45,372 bases of DNA. Source: Gammaproteobacteria bacterium. GTDB taxonomy: Bacteria; Pseudomonadota; Gammaproteobacteria; Eutrophobiales; Eutrophobiaceae. Each line of letters begins with the position of its first letter. The first letter of the stretch is position 1. The stretch lies in the NCBI GenBank assembly GCA_030835405.1, contig JAURPG010000004.1, forward strand, positions 1 through 45,372. Reading direction: 5' to 3'. Position numbers and translations under genes: made by a program. The notes under the pieces are model-generated. The model ran no database searches, was not told the origin of the DNA, and worked only from the letters and a program-made list of their open reading frames with translations. Shown in pieces: positions 28,543 to 37,570 of this stretch.

Positions 28543-30117
28543 ATGAAATATATTTTTTTGCAGACGTTGAAACCATTTTTACTATTACTCGTTTGTATTC
28601 ACCCTGCACTGGCCCAGGACGATTACCGTTCACGGTATGGCCATGCAGAGATGGAGATCAGCTGTGATGTCAGCGCCCGGTCTGCTTTTACCAGGGGATT
28701 ATTACAACTGCATTCCTTTGCATGGGAACTGGCACGGGAAAGCTTTCAGCAGGCTGCCAATCAGGATAGTGAATGCGCCATGGCCTACTGGGGAGTTGCC
28801 ATGAGCTATTATGATGGCCTGCATGAACACCCCAGTAGCGAGGAAGTGGAACTGGCACGCCAGGCCCTGCAACAAGCCCAGGCTGCCGCATATAAAACCG
28901 AACGGGAACAGGCGTATGTCAACGCCGCTGGTGAAATTTATAGAGGTTATCCTGATGTGGAACGGGTGGTCCGCGACCATAATTACAACCAGGCCATGGC
29001 AAACATAACAAAGACCTACCCTAATGATGATGAAGCGGCCATCTTTCATGCCCTTTCCATGCTGGCGCTGGCACGGCGTGGTGAAGATGATTCGTTGTTA
29101 ATGCAGGCCGCAGAGATCCTGGAACCCATATTCCAGCGCCTGCCGGAACACCCTGGAATTGCCCATTATCTTATCCATGCCTATGATGATTCCGGCAACC
29201 GGGAACTGGGTATTGATGCGGCGAAACGCTATGCGGGGATTGCCCCGCTGATGACACACGCCCAGCATATGCCGGCACACATCTTTGCTGGCATCGGCAT
29301 GTGGAACGAAAGCAATGCCTCCAATGCTGGGGCGTTGGAGGCCAACCCCAACTATTACCATTCTCTCATGTACCTGGTGTACGGGCATTTGCAAATGGGC
29401 CAATGGACAAAGGCCAGGCAGCTCACTGATGAGTTGACTACCAAGACCTATTCCGATCAGGGTGGCCGGGCAGAAAGGCGTGGACTTCACTCGGTCAATA
29501 CCTGGCTGATTCTGGAAACACGGGACTGGGAAGCAGCAGCCAATGCCCCCATGCACTACGATATTGGCCTGGAAGCGGCCGAGACACTTTACGTAAGAGG
29601 AATGGGACTGGCGCGCACAGGACAACCCGATGAGGCTAACAGTGTTCTGTCCTCGCTAAACGATTTATTAACTAAAATGACCGAACTCAATGATTCAGGC
29701 ATCTCGGTACGTACCGAATTAATCAGGATCATGGCCAAAGAGGTCGAGGCCTCTATCGCCAGGGCACAGGGACAACATGATCAAGCCATTACCGCCATGC
29801 GTCAGGCCACTGCTATTGAAGATGCTCCCGGTGTTAACCGGGCACCACCGGATTCGGGGACAGGCCTGCCCGCTCATGAGGTATTTGGTGAAATATTAAT
29901 TGATCTTGGAAGATACGAAGAAGCCATAGAACAGTTCCAACTGGCATTAAAACGCACCCCTAACCGTCTGCATTCCATTAGGGGTATGGCAAAGGCCGCA
30001 GCACTGGCAGGAAATGATACCCTGGCAAACCAGCAATATGACAGGCTGCTTGACCTGTTAAAGGACGCTGATGCCGGTTTTGAGTTGGCAGCCGAGGCAA
30101 AGACCTACCTGAAATAG
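28543..30117 (+). CDS. Exported tetratricopeptide-repeat protein
   Basis: A 524-residue protein started at the ATG at 28543, preceded by GGAGA; the frame is open earlier but overlaps the upstream gene without a ribosome site. The signal peptide ends ALA-QDD (24). The mature part is helical with TPR-like units: ARESFQQAANQDSECAMAYWGVAMSYYDGL near the start, HYLIHAYDDSGNRELGIDAAKRYA in the middle, and EEAIEQFQLALKRTPNRLHSIRGMAKAAALAG at the end. Such proteins scaffold complexes in the periplasm; the partner is unknown. It ends 4 bases from the etfA stop on the other strand. Confidence 0.82.
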   Translation: MKYIFLQTLKPFLLLLVCIHPALAQDDYRSRYGHAEMEISCDVSARSAFTRGLLQLHSFAWELARESFQQAANQDSECAMAYWGVAMSYYDGLHEHPSSEEVELARQALQQAQAAAYKTEREQAYVNAAGEIYRGYPDVERVVRDHNYNQAMANITKTYPNDDEAAIFHALSMLALARRGEDDSLLMQAAEILEPIFQRLPEHPGIAHYLIHAYDDSGNRELGIDAAKRYAGIAPLMTHAQHMPAHIFAGIGMWNESNASNAGALEANPNYYHSLMYLVYGHLQMGQWTKARQLTDELTTKTYSDQGGRAERRGLHSVNTWLILETRDWEAAANAPMHYDIGLEAAETLYVRGMGLARTGQPDEANSVLSSLNDLLTKMTELNDSGISVRTELIRIMAKEVEASIARAQGQHDQAITAMRQATAIEDAPGVNRAPPDSGTGLPAHEVFGEILIDLGRYEEAIEQFQLALKRTPNRLHSIRGMAKAAALAGNDTLANQQYDRLLDLLKDADAGFELAAEAKTYLK

Positions 30118-30121
30118 GAGA

Positions 30122-31060
30122 TTATTTACTCAAGGCGTCTGAGAGTTCAGGTAATACCTGAAAAAGATCGGCCACCAGACCATAATCTGCGATTTCAAAG
30201 ATGGGTGCCTCAGGGTCTTTATTAATGGCAACAATGACCTTGCTATCCTTCATGCCCGCCAGGTGTTGTATGGCCCCTGAGATACCCACGGCGATATAGA
30301 GTTCCGGCGCCACCACCCTACCGGTCTGGCCCACCTGGTGATCATTGGAAATATACCCCGCATCCACGGCGGCACGCGAGGCGCCAATAGCCGCACCCAG
30401 TTGATCTGCAATCTTTTCCAGAAGTTTAAAGCTTTCTGCATCACCAAGCCCACGACCCCCGGAAATCACGACCCGTGCGGTATTTAAGTCCGGCCTGTCC
30501 GATTCAGTTACAATCCCTTCCACAAATTCTGAGACCCCAAGCTTTGGTGCAGCATTAATAGAAATAATTTCTGCTGCACTGTCTCTCACATTGACAGGTT
30601 CAAAGGCCGTGGTTCGAACGGTGATTACCTTTACAGGTCCCTCGCACTTAACGGTTGCCATAACATTTCCGGCATAGGTTGGCCTGACAAAGGTATCCTC
30701 GGAAACAATCACGGTAATATCAGATAACTGTTCCACATTCAGCATGGCCGCCACCCTGGGCATGAGGTCTTTACCAAAGGTTGATGATGGGGCCATTACG
30801 TGATTAATCCCTTTTGCGACCTGGTCAACAATCAGCGGTGCCAGTTCTTCTGCCAGCTGGTGCTGATAATGTTCCGCCTCGGCTAACCACACACGTGTAA
30901 TACCATTGATCGAAGCTGCCTGTTCAGCAACCTTATGACAATCCTGCCCGGCTACCAGAATCGTGATATCTTTACCTAGTTGCGTTGCCGCCGATACTAC
31001 CGGCAAGACTGACTCAGATAGAATATGATTATCATGCTCTGCAATAATCAGGATGCCCAC
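30122..31060 (-). CDS. etfA: Electron transfer flavoprotein alpha subunit
   Basis: A 312-residue subunit. The N-terminal domain I is followed by the FAD-binding domain: [60 protein letters not shown], and [23 protein letters not shown]. With EtfB it carries electrons from acyl-CoA dehydrogenases to ETF:quinone oxidoreductase. It begins with GTG right after the etfB stop (TAAGTG), with AAGGGTG as ribosome site inside etfB. It is 5 kb from the dehydrogenase genes it presumably serves. Confidence 0.95.
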   Translation of the reverse strand: MGILIIAEHDNHILSESVLPVVSAATQLGKDITILVAGQDCHKVAEQAASINGITRVWLAEAEHYQHQLAEELAPLIVDQVAKGINHVMAPSSTFGKDLMPRVAAMLNVEQLSDITVIVSEDTFVRPTYAGNVMATVKCEGPVKVITVRTTAFEPVNVRDSAAEIISINAAPKLGVSEFVEGIVTESDRPDLNTARVVISGGRGLGDAESFKLLEKIADQLGAAIGASRAAVDAGYISNDHQVGQTGRVVAPELYIAVGISGAIQHLAGMKDSKVIVAINKDPEAPIFEIADYGLVADLFQVLPELSDALSK

Positions 31061-31810
31061 TTAAATCACCCTTGCCTCGTTACGTAATTTGTCTACCAGA
31101 TCTTCCACAGATGCCAGTCTAACGCCGCCGTTACGTTTTGGCGGATACTCAAGCTTTAAGGTTTTAAGTTGGGGTATAATATTAATTTCCAGTTCACTGG
31201 CATTAATAATATCGATAGGCTTCTTTCTTGCCTTCATGATATTTGGCAGACTGAGGTAACGGGGCTCATTTAACCTGAGATCCGTCGTGACTACTGCTGG
31301 TAGTTGTAGTGAAAGTGTGCGCAATCCCTTATCCACTTCCCGCGTTACCTTCACATGGTCTAGTGTTATTTCAATTTTCGAGGCGAATGTCCCCTGGGGC
31401 CAACCCAGCAGTGCCGCTAGCATCTGTCCAGTCTGATTGTTATCGGAGTCTATGGACTGCTTACCGGCAATCACCAGTTGTGGTGATTCTTTTTTAATCA
31501 CATATTCAAGGACCCTGGCTATCCCCAACGGTTGCAAGGACTGATCTGTCTCCATGAGTATGCCCCGGTCAGCGCCCATGGCCAGGCCATGCCGCAATAC
31601 ATCTTCACAGACGTTCTGGCCTACTGTTACCACGATGACTTCTTCCACCGCACCGGCCTCTTTCATCTGCAAGGCCGCTTCTACAGCAATTTCACAGAAT
31701 GGATTAATGCCCATTTTGACATTTTCCTGTTCTACGCCAGTTCCATCAGATTTGATTCTGACATGAATATTAGCATCAATTGTGCGTTTCACAGGCACCA
31801 GGATTTTCAT
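31061..31810 (-). CDS. etfB: Electron transfer flavoprotein beta subunit
   Basis: A 249-residue subunit starting at the ATG at 31810 (MKILVPVKRTID), behind GAGG; this gives the normal family length, unlike the longer open frame. Signatures: NPFCEIAVEAALQMKEAG, the AMP-binding region AGKQSIDSDNNQTGQMLAALLGWPQ, and the end region KPIDI. First gene of etfBA. Its start is 63 bases from the divergent MmgE/PrpD gene; the gap contains TATAAA on the minus strand, a possible -10. Confidence 0.95.
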   Translation of the reverse strand: MKILVPVKRTIDANIHVRIKSDGTGVEQENVKMGINPFCEIAVEAALQMKEAGAVEEVIVVTVGQNVCEDVLRHGLAMGADRGILMETDQSLQPLGIARVLEYVIKKESPQLVIAGKQSIDSDNNQTGQMLAALLGWPQGTFASKIEITLDHVKVTREVDKGLRTLSLQLPAVVTTDLRLNEPRYLSLPNIMKARKKPIDIINASELEINIIPQLKTLKLEYPPKRNGGVRLASVEDLVDKLRNEARVI

Positions 31811-31873
31811 ATATACCTCACATTTCATCCTTTTATAGGGTAGACTTTTCACCCTTTTTTAAATAAACACGGT

Positions 31874-33220
31874 ATGCCTGTAATACAACTAATGGAATTA
31901 GAAAGCAGCAACTCACAGGCAGACAGTTTGACTGAACAAATGGTCAAGCTGATTCAGAAAAGGAAAATTATAAACGAGGATATTCGCGCCTGCACTTATT
32001 TCCTTCTCGATGCCATTGCCAATGCCATTGCCGGTACCCAAACCACGATGGGAAAGATCTTGATACAGTGGAGCAAGACACAATCACAGCTTGATGCCGG
32101 TAAGCAGGCCTTCCTGGTGGGTGCTCTGGTGCATACCCTGGAGATGGACGATCTGCATAAACAATCTGTCACCCATCCGGGATGTGTAGTGGTCCCGGCT
32201 GCGTTTGCCATGGCTGCTAGTAAAGGCCGTAGTGGAAAAGACCTGCTTGAGGCCATACTGATGGGTTACGAGGCCATGTGCCGGGTGGGTAATGCCAGTG
32301 GCAGGGCCCATTACAAGCATTGGCACAGTACGGCCACCTGCGGCCCATTTGGTTCGGCCATGGCCACCGGCCATTTACTGAGCTTAAATAGCCAACAACT
32401 TGTATGGGCGCTGGGAAACGCGGGCACTCAATCGTCTGGCCTGTGGGAATTTATGAATTCTGGCGGCATGAGTAAACATCTACATGCCGGCCGTGCCGCA
32501 GAATCAGGGATTTTATCAGCACATTTGGCAAACCATGGATTTACCGGCCCAACGCAGATTTTGGAAGGCAGACAAGGACTGTTCGCAGCCGCCTGCCCTG
32601 ATGCAAATCCCAGCGAGGTATTGGCAAACCCAAACGGCCAATGGCAATTGACCAGGACATCGATTAAGCCCTGGCCATCCTGCAGGCATACCCATCCTGC
32701 GATTGATGCTGCGCTGGAATTACATACCATGATTGATTCAGCTCGAGAAATTCAGATTCGTACCTACCAGGCCGCACTGGACGTGTGTGATCGGGCAATT
32801 CCTATTAATGAATATGAGGCAAAATTTTCATTACAACACTGCGTTGCCATGGCCCTGGCAGAAGGCAAAATCGATTTTAATTCTTTTGATGCTTCAGCGA
32901 GGGAGCGTATGGCAGAGACAAGCCGCAAGGTGAAGCTCGCTGTCTCACCCGCTATTGACGAGAACTATCCACTTGATTGGGGGTGCGAACTTGAGGTCAC
33001 CACTGACAATAGCCAGATTATTTCCGCATCGCGGCACCTATGCAAGGGTGACCCTGAATTCCCACTGGATGATGAAGAAATGCTGAAAAAGGCAGATCTG
33101 TTACTGAGTTATGCCGGCATTAAGGAGGATGAACAACAGCGCTTAATAAGTTATATTCTAGACTTACCCAACCAGCCTAAGGTTGTAGATCTAATATCAT
33201 TGCTAAACTTAAATTTTTAA
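31874..33220 (+). CDS. MmgE/PrpD family protein
   Basis: A 448-residue all-helical lyase-family protein. Family motifs: LEMDDLHKQSVTHPGCVVVPAAFA near residue 92, HYKHWHSTATCGPFGSA, GGMSKHLHAGRAAESG with the conserved Lys, and SIKPWPSCRHTHPAIDAA with the second Lys. The family includes 2-methylcitrate dehydratase and cis-aconitate decarboxylase (itaconate producer). Compared with the DFDDT of decarboxylases, this one reads EMDDLH, so it is not a clear match to either. A class I fumarase starts 31 bases downstream on the same strand. Confidence 0.88.
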   Translation: MPVIQLMELESSNSQADSLTEQMVKLIQKRKIINEDIRACTYFLLDAIANAIAGTQTTMGKILIQWSKTQSQLDAGKQAFLVGALVHTLEMDDLHKQSVTHPGCVVVPAAFAMAASKGRSGKDLLEAILMGYEAMCRVGNASGRAHYKHWHSTATCGPFGSAMATGHLLSLNSQQLVWALGNAGTQSSGLWEFMNSGGMSKHLHAGRAAESGILSAHLANHGFTGPTQILEGRQGLFAAACPDANPSEVLANPNGQWQLTRTSIKPWPSCRHTHPAIDAALELHTMIDSAREIQIRTYQAALDVCDRAIPINEYEAKFSLQHCVAMALAEGKIDFNSFDASARERMAETSRKVKLAVSPAIDENYPLDWGCELEVTTDNSQIISASRHLCKGDPEFPLDDEEMLKKADLLLSYAGIKEDEQQRLISYILDLPNQPKVVDLISLLNLNF

Positions 33221-33251
33221 TCAGGACAAACGACATTAACGGAAAATTATC

Positions 33252-34769
33252 ATGTCAATTATAAAAAAACAGGACTTTATAGACAGTATTGCCGATGCCT
33301 TACAATACATCTCTTATTATCACCCGGTAGATTTTATCCAGGCGGTAAACAAGGCATACGAAAAAGAAGAATCTAAACCTGCCAGGGATGCCCTGGCACA
33401 AATCCTGGTGAATTCGCGCATGTGTGCCGAAGGCAAACGCCCCATATGTCAGGACACCGGGATCGTGACGGTATTTCTGGATATTGGCATGGACGTTCAA
33501 TGGGATTCTGATATAGGGATATATGACATGGTGAATGAAGGTGTGCGCCGTGCCTACACCCATCCTGACAATGTATTACGGGCATCCATTGTGGCGGACC
33601 CGGCCGGTGCCCGTAAAAATACCCGTGATAATACCCCCGCAGTAACACACATTACTATCGTGCCGGGAGACAAGGTCCATGTGAATGTTGCTGCAAAAGG
33701 CGGTGGCTCGGAGAACAAGTCAAAATTCACCATGCTCAATCCCAGTGACAGTATTGTAGACTGGATTACCCAGACAGTACCAACCCTGGGTGCCGGCTGG
33801 TGCCCACCCGGTATTTTAGGGATCGGCATCGGTGGCACTGCTGAAAAGGCATTGTTAATGGCGAAGCAATCACTGATGGAACCTATAGACATACAAGACT
33901 TAATCGAGCGAGGCCCTGGAAATCGGGTTGAGGAATTAAGACTGGAGATATATAGCAAGGTTAATGAACTGGGGATAGGTGCCCAGGGTCTGGGTGGTTT
34001 AACCACCGTGCTGGATGTAAAAATTCTGGATTACCCCACCCATGCCGCCTCATTACCCGTTGCCATGATCCCAAACTGCGCGGCCACCAGACATGCCCAC
34101 TTTACCCTGGACGGCAGTGGGCCGGTATCACAGACCCCGCCTGATTTAAACGACTGGCCTGTTATCACCTGGGAGGCAGGTAAAAATACTCAATCTGTTA
34201 ACCTCGATGATGTCACCCGTTCAGACATTGAAACCTGGAAGGCCGGCGACACATTGTTGCTATCGGGCAAGATCCTTACCGGTCGCGATGCCGCCCATAA
34301 ACGTATACAGGGCCTGTTGGAAAGCGGCGAAGGACTGCCGGATGGCGTGGATTTTACCAACCGGTTTATCTATTACGTCGGCCCCGTAGATCCGGTCCGT
34401 GATGAAGTGGTTGGACCCGCCGGCCCCACTACCGCCACCCGCATGGACAAGTTTACCGATATGATGTTATCGGATACCGGGTTAATCGGCATGGTTGGCA
34501 AGGCAGAACGCGGCCCAGCAGCGGTGGAAACCATCAAAAAACACAAGGCCGTCTACCTGATTGCTGTCGGTGGCGCAGCCTATCTAATTTCCAAGGCAAT
34601 CATCGCACAACGCATCGTGGCATTTGAAGATATTGGCATGGAAGCCATCTATGAATTTGAGGTGAAAGATATGCCAGTTACTGTGGCTGTGGACTCTAAC
34701 GGTAATTCTATTCATAACACTGGTCCAGCAGAATGGAAACAGATCATCATTGAAAAAAGTAGCAGTTGA
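33252..34769 (+). CDS. Class I fumarate hydratase (possible mesaconase)
   Basis: A 505-residue single-chain class I fumarase with both alpha and beta parts. The three [4Fe-4S] ligands are Cys66 (RPICQDTG), Cys184 (GWCPPGILG) and Cys276 (PNCAATRH), spaced as in FumA. The beta part shows PTTATRMDKF and GKAERGPAA. Class I fumarases hydrate fumarate to malate and many also hydrate mesaconate to (S)-citramalate. Its position after MmgE/PrpD and near citramalyl-CoA genes makes mesaconate a sensible substrate here, but ordinary TCA-cycle fumarase is equally consistent. Confidence 0.92.
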   Translation: MSIIKKQDFIDSIADALQYISYYHPVDFIQAVNKAYEKEESKPARDALAQILVNSRMCAEGKRPICQDTGIVTVFLDIGMDVQWDSDIGIYDMVNEGVRRAYTHPDNVLRASIVADPAGARKNTRDNTPAVTHITIVPGDKVHVNVAAKGGGSENKSKFTMLNPSDSIVDWITQTVPTLGAGWCPPGILGIGIGGTAEKALLMAKQSLMEPIDIQDLIERGPGNRVEELRLEIYSKVNELGIGAQGLGGLTTVLDVKILDYPTHAASLPVAMIPNCAATRHAHFTLDGSGPVSQTPPDLNDWPVITWEAGKNTQSVNLDDVTRSDIETWKAGDTLLLSGKILTGRDAAHKRIQGLLESGEGLPDGVDFTNRFIYYVGPVDPVRDEVVGPAGPTTATRMDKFTDMMLSDTGLIGMVGKAERGPAAVETIKKHKAVYLIAVGGAAYLISKAIIAQRIVAFEDIGMEAIYEFEVKDMPVTVAVDSNGNSIHNTGPAEWKQIIIEKSSS

Positions 34770-34798
34770 CCTGACTAATCCAATAAGGGGGGAATGTT

Positions 34799-35650
34799 AT
34801 GAAACTGTATCAAACCATTATAGGCATTTTTTTATTAGTAGTATTGTCATGGACTGTGCAGTCTCAGGAATATACCGGCCAACTCTTTGACTTACCGGGC
34901 ACAAAACTCTGGGTAGTTGACACCGGTGGTAATGGGGAACCAATTATATTACTACCCCCCCGGACTGGTAACGCAGATTTTTTTCAGGCCTCCCTGCCGA
35001 TACTGGCAAAGGCAGGCTACCGTGCCATCGCTATTGATTTTCCGGGTTGGGGAAGGAGTATGGTGGATGATCCTGCAAATACGACCCCGGTGGCCATTAC
35101 CCTGGATAATCTGTTCGATAGACTGCGTTTTAATTCAGTTCACCTGGTGGGTACCGCCATGGGAGGCTATATCGCCCTGGACTATGCCACTTATAAACCA
35201 GAACGCATCAAAACCCTAACTATCGCAGCCAGCGGCCTTGGGCTTCAAGGTGACCCGGAATACAATGAATACAGGAAGCGCGCCGAGATCCCGGGGATGG
35301 CAGACCAAGCGGCCCATATCCGGGAAGTCAGTCCCGATTACCGGGCCAGCAATCCTGAGGGACTGGAACACTGGTTGCATATCCACCATAACGGCCAACA
35401 GAAAGGAGTGGCGCGTGCCCCGCTATTAAGGCCTAATACCCCGGAAAAACTCGCCGACGTAGAGTCCCCTACCCTGTTAATTGCTGGAGGAATAGACCTG
35501 GTCACCCCCTCTGGAGCAATGCGGCTTTGGAGCCGCCATATAGTGGCCCCCAAGGAATTTATGGTCATCCCTGAGGCCGGACATGTGCTGGTATGGGAAC
35601 AACCTGAGGTTTTTAACCAGGTCTTGGTGGACTTCCTGAAACAATACTAA
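34799..35650 (+). CDS. Exported alpha/beta-hydrolase fold protein lacking the nucleophile Ser
   Basis: A 283-residue protein with a signal peptide (cleavage near VQS-QEY, about 23) and strong GGGGGG ribosome site before the ATG. The fold is clear: IILLPPRTGNADFF (oxyanion region), AIDFPGWGRS, nucleophile elbow HLVGTAMGGYIALD, GGIDLVTP with the acid Asp, and EAGHVLVWEQPE with the His. The elbow should be G-x-S-x-G, but residue 120 is Ala (codon GCC). So it is either non-catalytic or uses another mechanism. It lies 29 bases after the fumarase gene and could be co-transcribed. Confidence 0.85.
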   Translation: MKLYQTIIGIFLLVVLSWTVQSQEYTGQLFDLPGTKLWVVDTGGNGEPIILLPPRTGNADFFQASLPILAKAGYRAIAIDFPGWGRSMVDDPANTTPVAITLDNLFDRLRFNSVHLVGTAMGGYIALDYATYKPERIKTLTIAASGLGLQGDPEYNEYRKRAEIPGMADQAAHIREVSPDYRASNPEGLEHWLHIHHNGQQKGVARAPLLRPNTPEKLADVESPTLLIAGGIDLVTPSGAMRLWSRHIVAPKEFMVIPEAGHVLVWEQPEVFNQVLVDFLKQY

Positions 35651-35769
35651 AACCCTTAAGAATACGAATACTTAAGTTTCAAACCGAAATATCTGGAAAA
35701 TCGTTAATGTTTTCACCATAATTATCGTATTCATTCATTGCAACTAACATCTACTGGGGGGCAAGGTTG

Positions 35770-37119
35770 ATGATAATATTCAAAAAATCCATACCTAGAC
35801 GTACATTTCTTCGTGGTCTTGGGGCCTCAGTCGCCCTGCCAATGTTGGACGCCATGGTGCCGGCACTGGCCAATCCCATGGAGTCCCTGAAAAAAATGCC
35901 ATTGAGGGTGGGATATGTCTATACACCTAACGGAATTATCCGCGATCGCTTCCGCCCAAAAACCACAGGTTCTGATTTCGAGTTGTCAGACATACTCAAG
36001 CAATGGGAACCGTATCGTGATCAACTTCTGGTCCTCAGCAACCTGGACAATGCTGAAGTTGAAAGAATAAATGGCCATGCAGGTGGCGCATCAGCATTTT
36101 TGACAAGTTGTATCGCGAAAAAAACCCTGAGTGATGTGGAAGCTGGTACTTCTGTGGACCAAATTATCGCGAAAAAATTTGGCCGGGAGACTCCACTGGG
36201 TTCCCTGGAGATGTGTATTGAGAATGCCGCTGAAATGGCTGGCCAATCTGAAGGTGCCTATAGCTCTGCTTATACCAATACCATTACCTGGGCCAGTCCC
36301 ACTTCACCACTACCTATGGTTCACAGACCCAGGGATATATTTGAGCGGTTATTTGGTGGCGCAGGAGCTACCCCGGAAGCCAGGCAGGCGAGAATCGAGG
36401 AACAGAAGAGTATCCTGGACTTTGTCAGAGACGATTTTGCCCGCACCAAGAAAAAGCTGGGGGCCAGTGACATTGCAAAACTGGATGAATTCACCGAGAC
36501 CCTGCGTGATGTTGAAATTCGTATCGAGAAATCGGCCTCCAATAACCTCGATGACATGCCGGATATTCAGCGCCCAATTGGTGTTCCTGAATACGGTGAA
36601 CATGTGGATTTAATGTTTGACCTGGCATTAATCGCGTTCCAAACAGACATGACACGGGTATTCACCTTTATGATAGCCCGGGAATTCAGCGAACTGGTTT
36701 TTACGAACCTGGGCCACAGTGATCCCTATCATCCCACCACCCATCACCGAGGAAACAAGGGTAAGATCAAGCGAGCTGGAGATATCAATGTGTATCAGGC
36801 CAGCTTGTTTGCCAAGTTCCTGGCGAAGATGAAAAACACCAAGGACATCGACGGCTCGTCATTACTTGATAATTCCATGCTGGTATATGGTGCTGGCCTT
36901 GGTGATGGTGATATTCATAGCCAATGGAACGTGCCTATCGCAATTTTAGGTGGTGGTAGCGGCAAACTGCAAAGTGGACGGCATATCTCCTATGAAGATG
37001 GCACGCCTCTCGCCAACCTGCATGTGACCATGTTAAATTTGCTAGGAATTGAGACAGAAAGTTTTGGCAACCTGGAAGGTACATCTACAGGAGAGCTGGA
37101 TCTAAGTCGCAAGGCATAA
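35770..37119 (+). CDS. DUF1552 / HXXSHH family protein, Tat-exported
   Basis: A 449-residue protein with a twin-arginine signal IPRRTFLRGLGASVALPMLDAM, typical for this family. The ATG at 35770 follows a G-rich run with good spacing; an in-frame TTG precedes it directly. The family's HXXSHH motif appears as HPTTHH (321-326), with Thr at the Ser position. The C-terminal end carries MLVYGAGLGDGDIHSQWNVPIAILGGG. As I recall the family sits in the alkaline-phosphatase-like clan; activity is unknown. It usually accompanies DUF1592/DUF1588 cytochrome-like genes, which are absent here. A terminator follows. Confidence 0.88.
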   Translation: MIIFKKSIPRRTFLRGLGASVALPMLDAMVPALANPMESLKKMPLRVGYVYTPNGIIRDRFRPKTTGSDFELSDILKQWEPYRDQLLVLSNLDNAEVERINGHAGGASAFLTSCIAKKTLSDVEAGTSVDQIIAKKFGRETPLGSLEMCIENAAEMAGQSEGAYSSAYTNTITWASPTSPLPMVHRPRDIFERLFGGAGATPEARQARIEEQKSILDFVRDDFARTKKKLGASDIAKLDEFTETLRDVEIRIEKSASNNLDDMPDIQRPIGVPEYGEHVDLMFDLALIAFQTDMTRVFTFMIAREFSELVFTNLGHSDPYHPTTHHRGNKGKIKRAGDINVYQASLFAKFLAKMKNTKDIDGSSLLDNSMLVYGAGLGDGDIHSQWNVPIAILGGGSGKLQSGRHISYEDGTPLANLHVTMLNLLGIETESFGNLEGTSTGELDLSRKA

Positions 37120-37140
37120 GTAAATATTCAACCAGTCTGA

Positions 37141-37178
37141 ACGGGCAGGCAGCATAGACTATCTGCCCGTTTTTTTTT
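37141..37178 (+). terminator. Intrinsic terminator after the DUF1552 gene
   Basis: ACGGGCAG (37141-37148) pairs with CTGCCCGT (37163-37170) across a 14-base loop, followed by an unbroken run of nine T (37170-37178). It begins 22 bases after the DUF1552 stop. Confidence 0.88.
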
Positions 37179-37187
37179 ACGGAATTA

Positions 37188-37487
37188 TTATTTGCACTCT
37201 TGGGTAAAACTATCCCTGAATAATTCTACCAGGGTTTCCTCAGCCAGGTGTTTCAGTTCTCCTGTGTCTGGATATATACCATAACAGGTAACGCAACTTT
37301 GAAAGTGGATATAGGGTAGCCTGCAGTCAGACATTTTCATCATCTCACTATTGGCGAATATTTCGTCCCTGGAATCATATTGTTTGCCAACACCAGAATT
37401 ACCAATATCAATATCGCTGGCAATATTTTTGATGTCCTTAGTATTCCAACATATCCAGCCATAGGCTTTTGTATTCCGGGCATCGGC
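37188..37487 (-). pseudogene. Possible gene remnant or small ORF downstream of the MMPL gene
   Basis: The minus strand of the gap 37179-37570 holds an open frame of 99 codons (37487 to the TAA at 37188-37190). It has no start codon until a Met-Met-x-Met cluster at 37343, which leaves a 51-residue peptide (MMKMSDCRLPYIHF...). The peptide has Cys-x2-Cys (CVTC) and an acidic amphipathic end (AEETLVELF), so it looks protein-like. A second minus-strand frame (37438 upward) reads KCKKKIERG..CPEYKSLWL and overlaps it by about 50 bases. One explanation is a gene with a frameshift; another is chance. No homolog recognised. Confidence 0.3.
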
Positions 37488-37570
37488 TTACATCTACATA
37501 GACACTGTGGCCCCGTTCGATTTTCTTCTTACACTTTGGAAATTTTATTGAGACGCGCAGAAAATTTGAT

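Noticed and set aside
31874-33220. Assigning the MmgE/PrpD gene as cis-aconitate decarboxylase or as prpD
   Set aside because: The DDT-region residues do not match known decarboxylases, and no prpB/prpC genes are near; family name kept instead.
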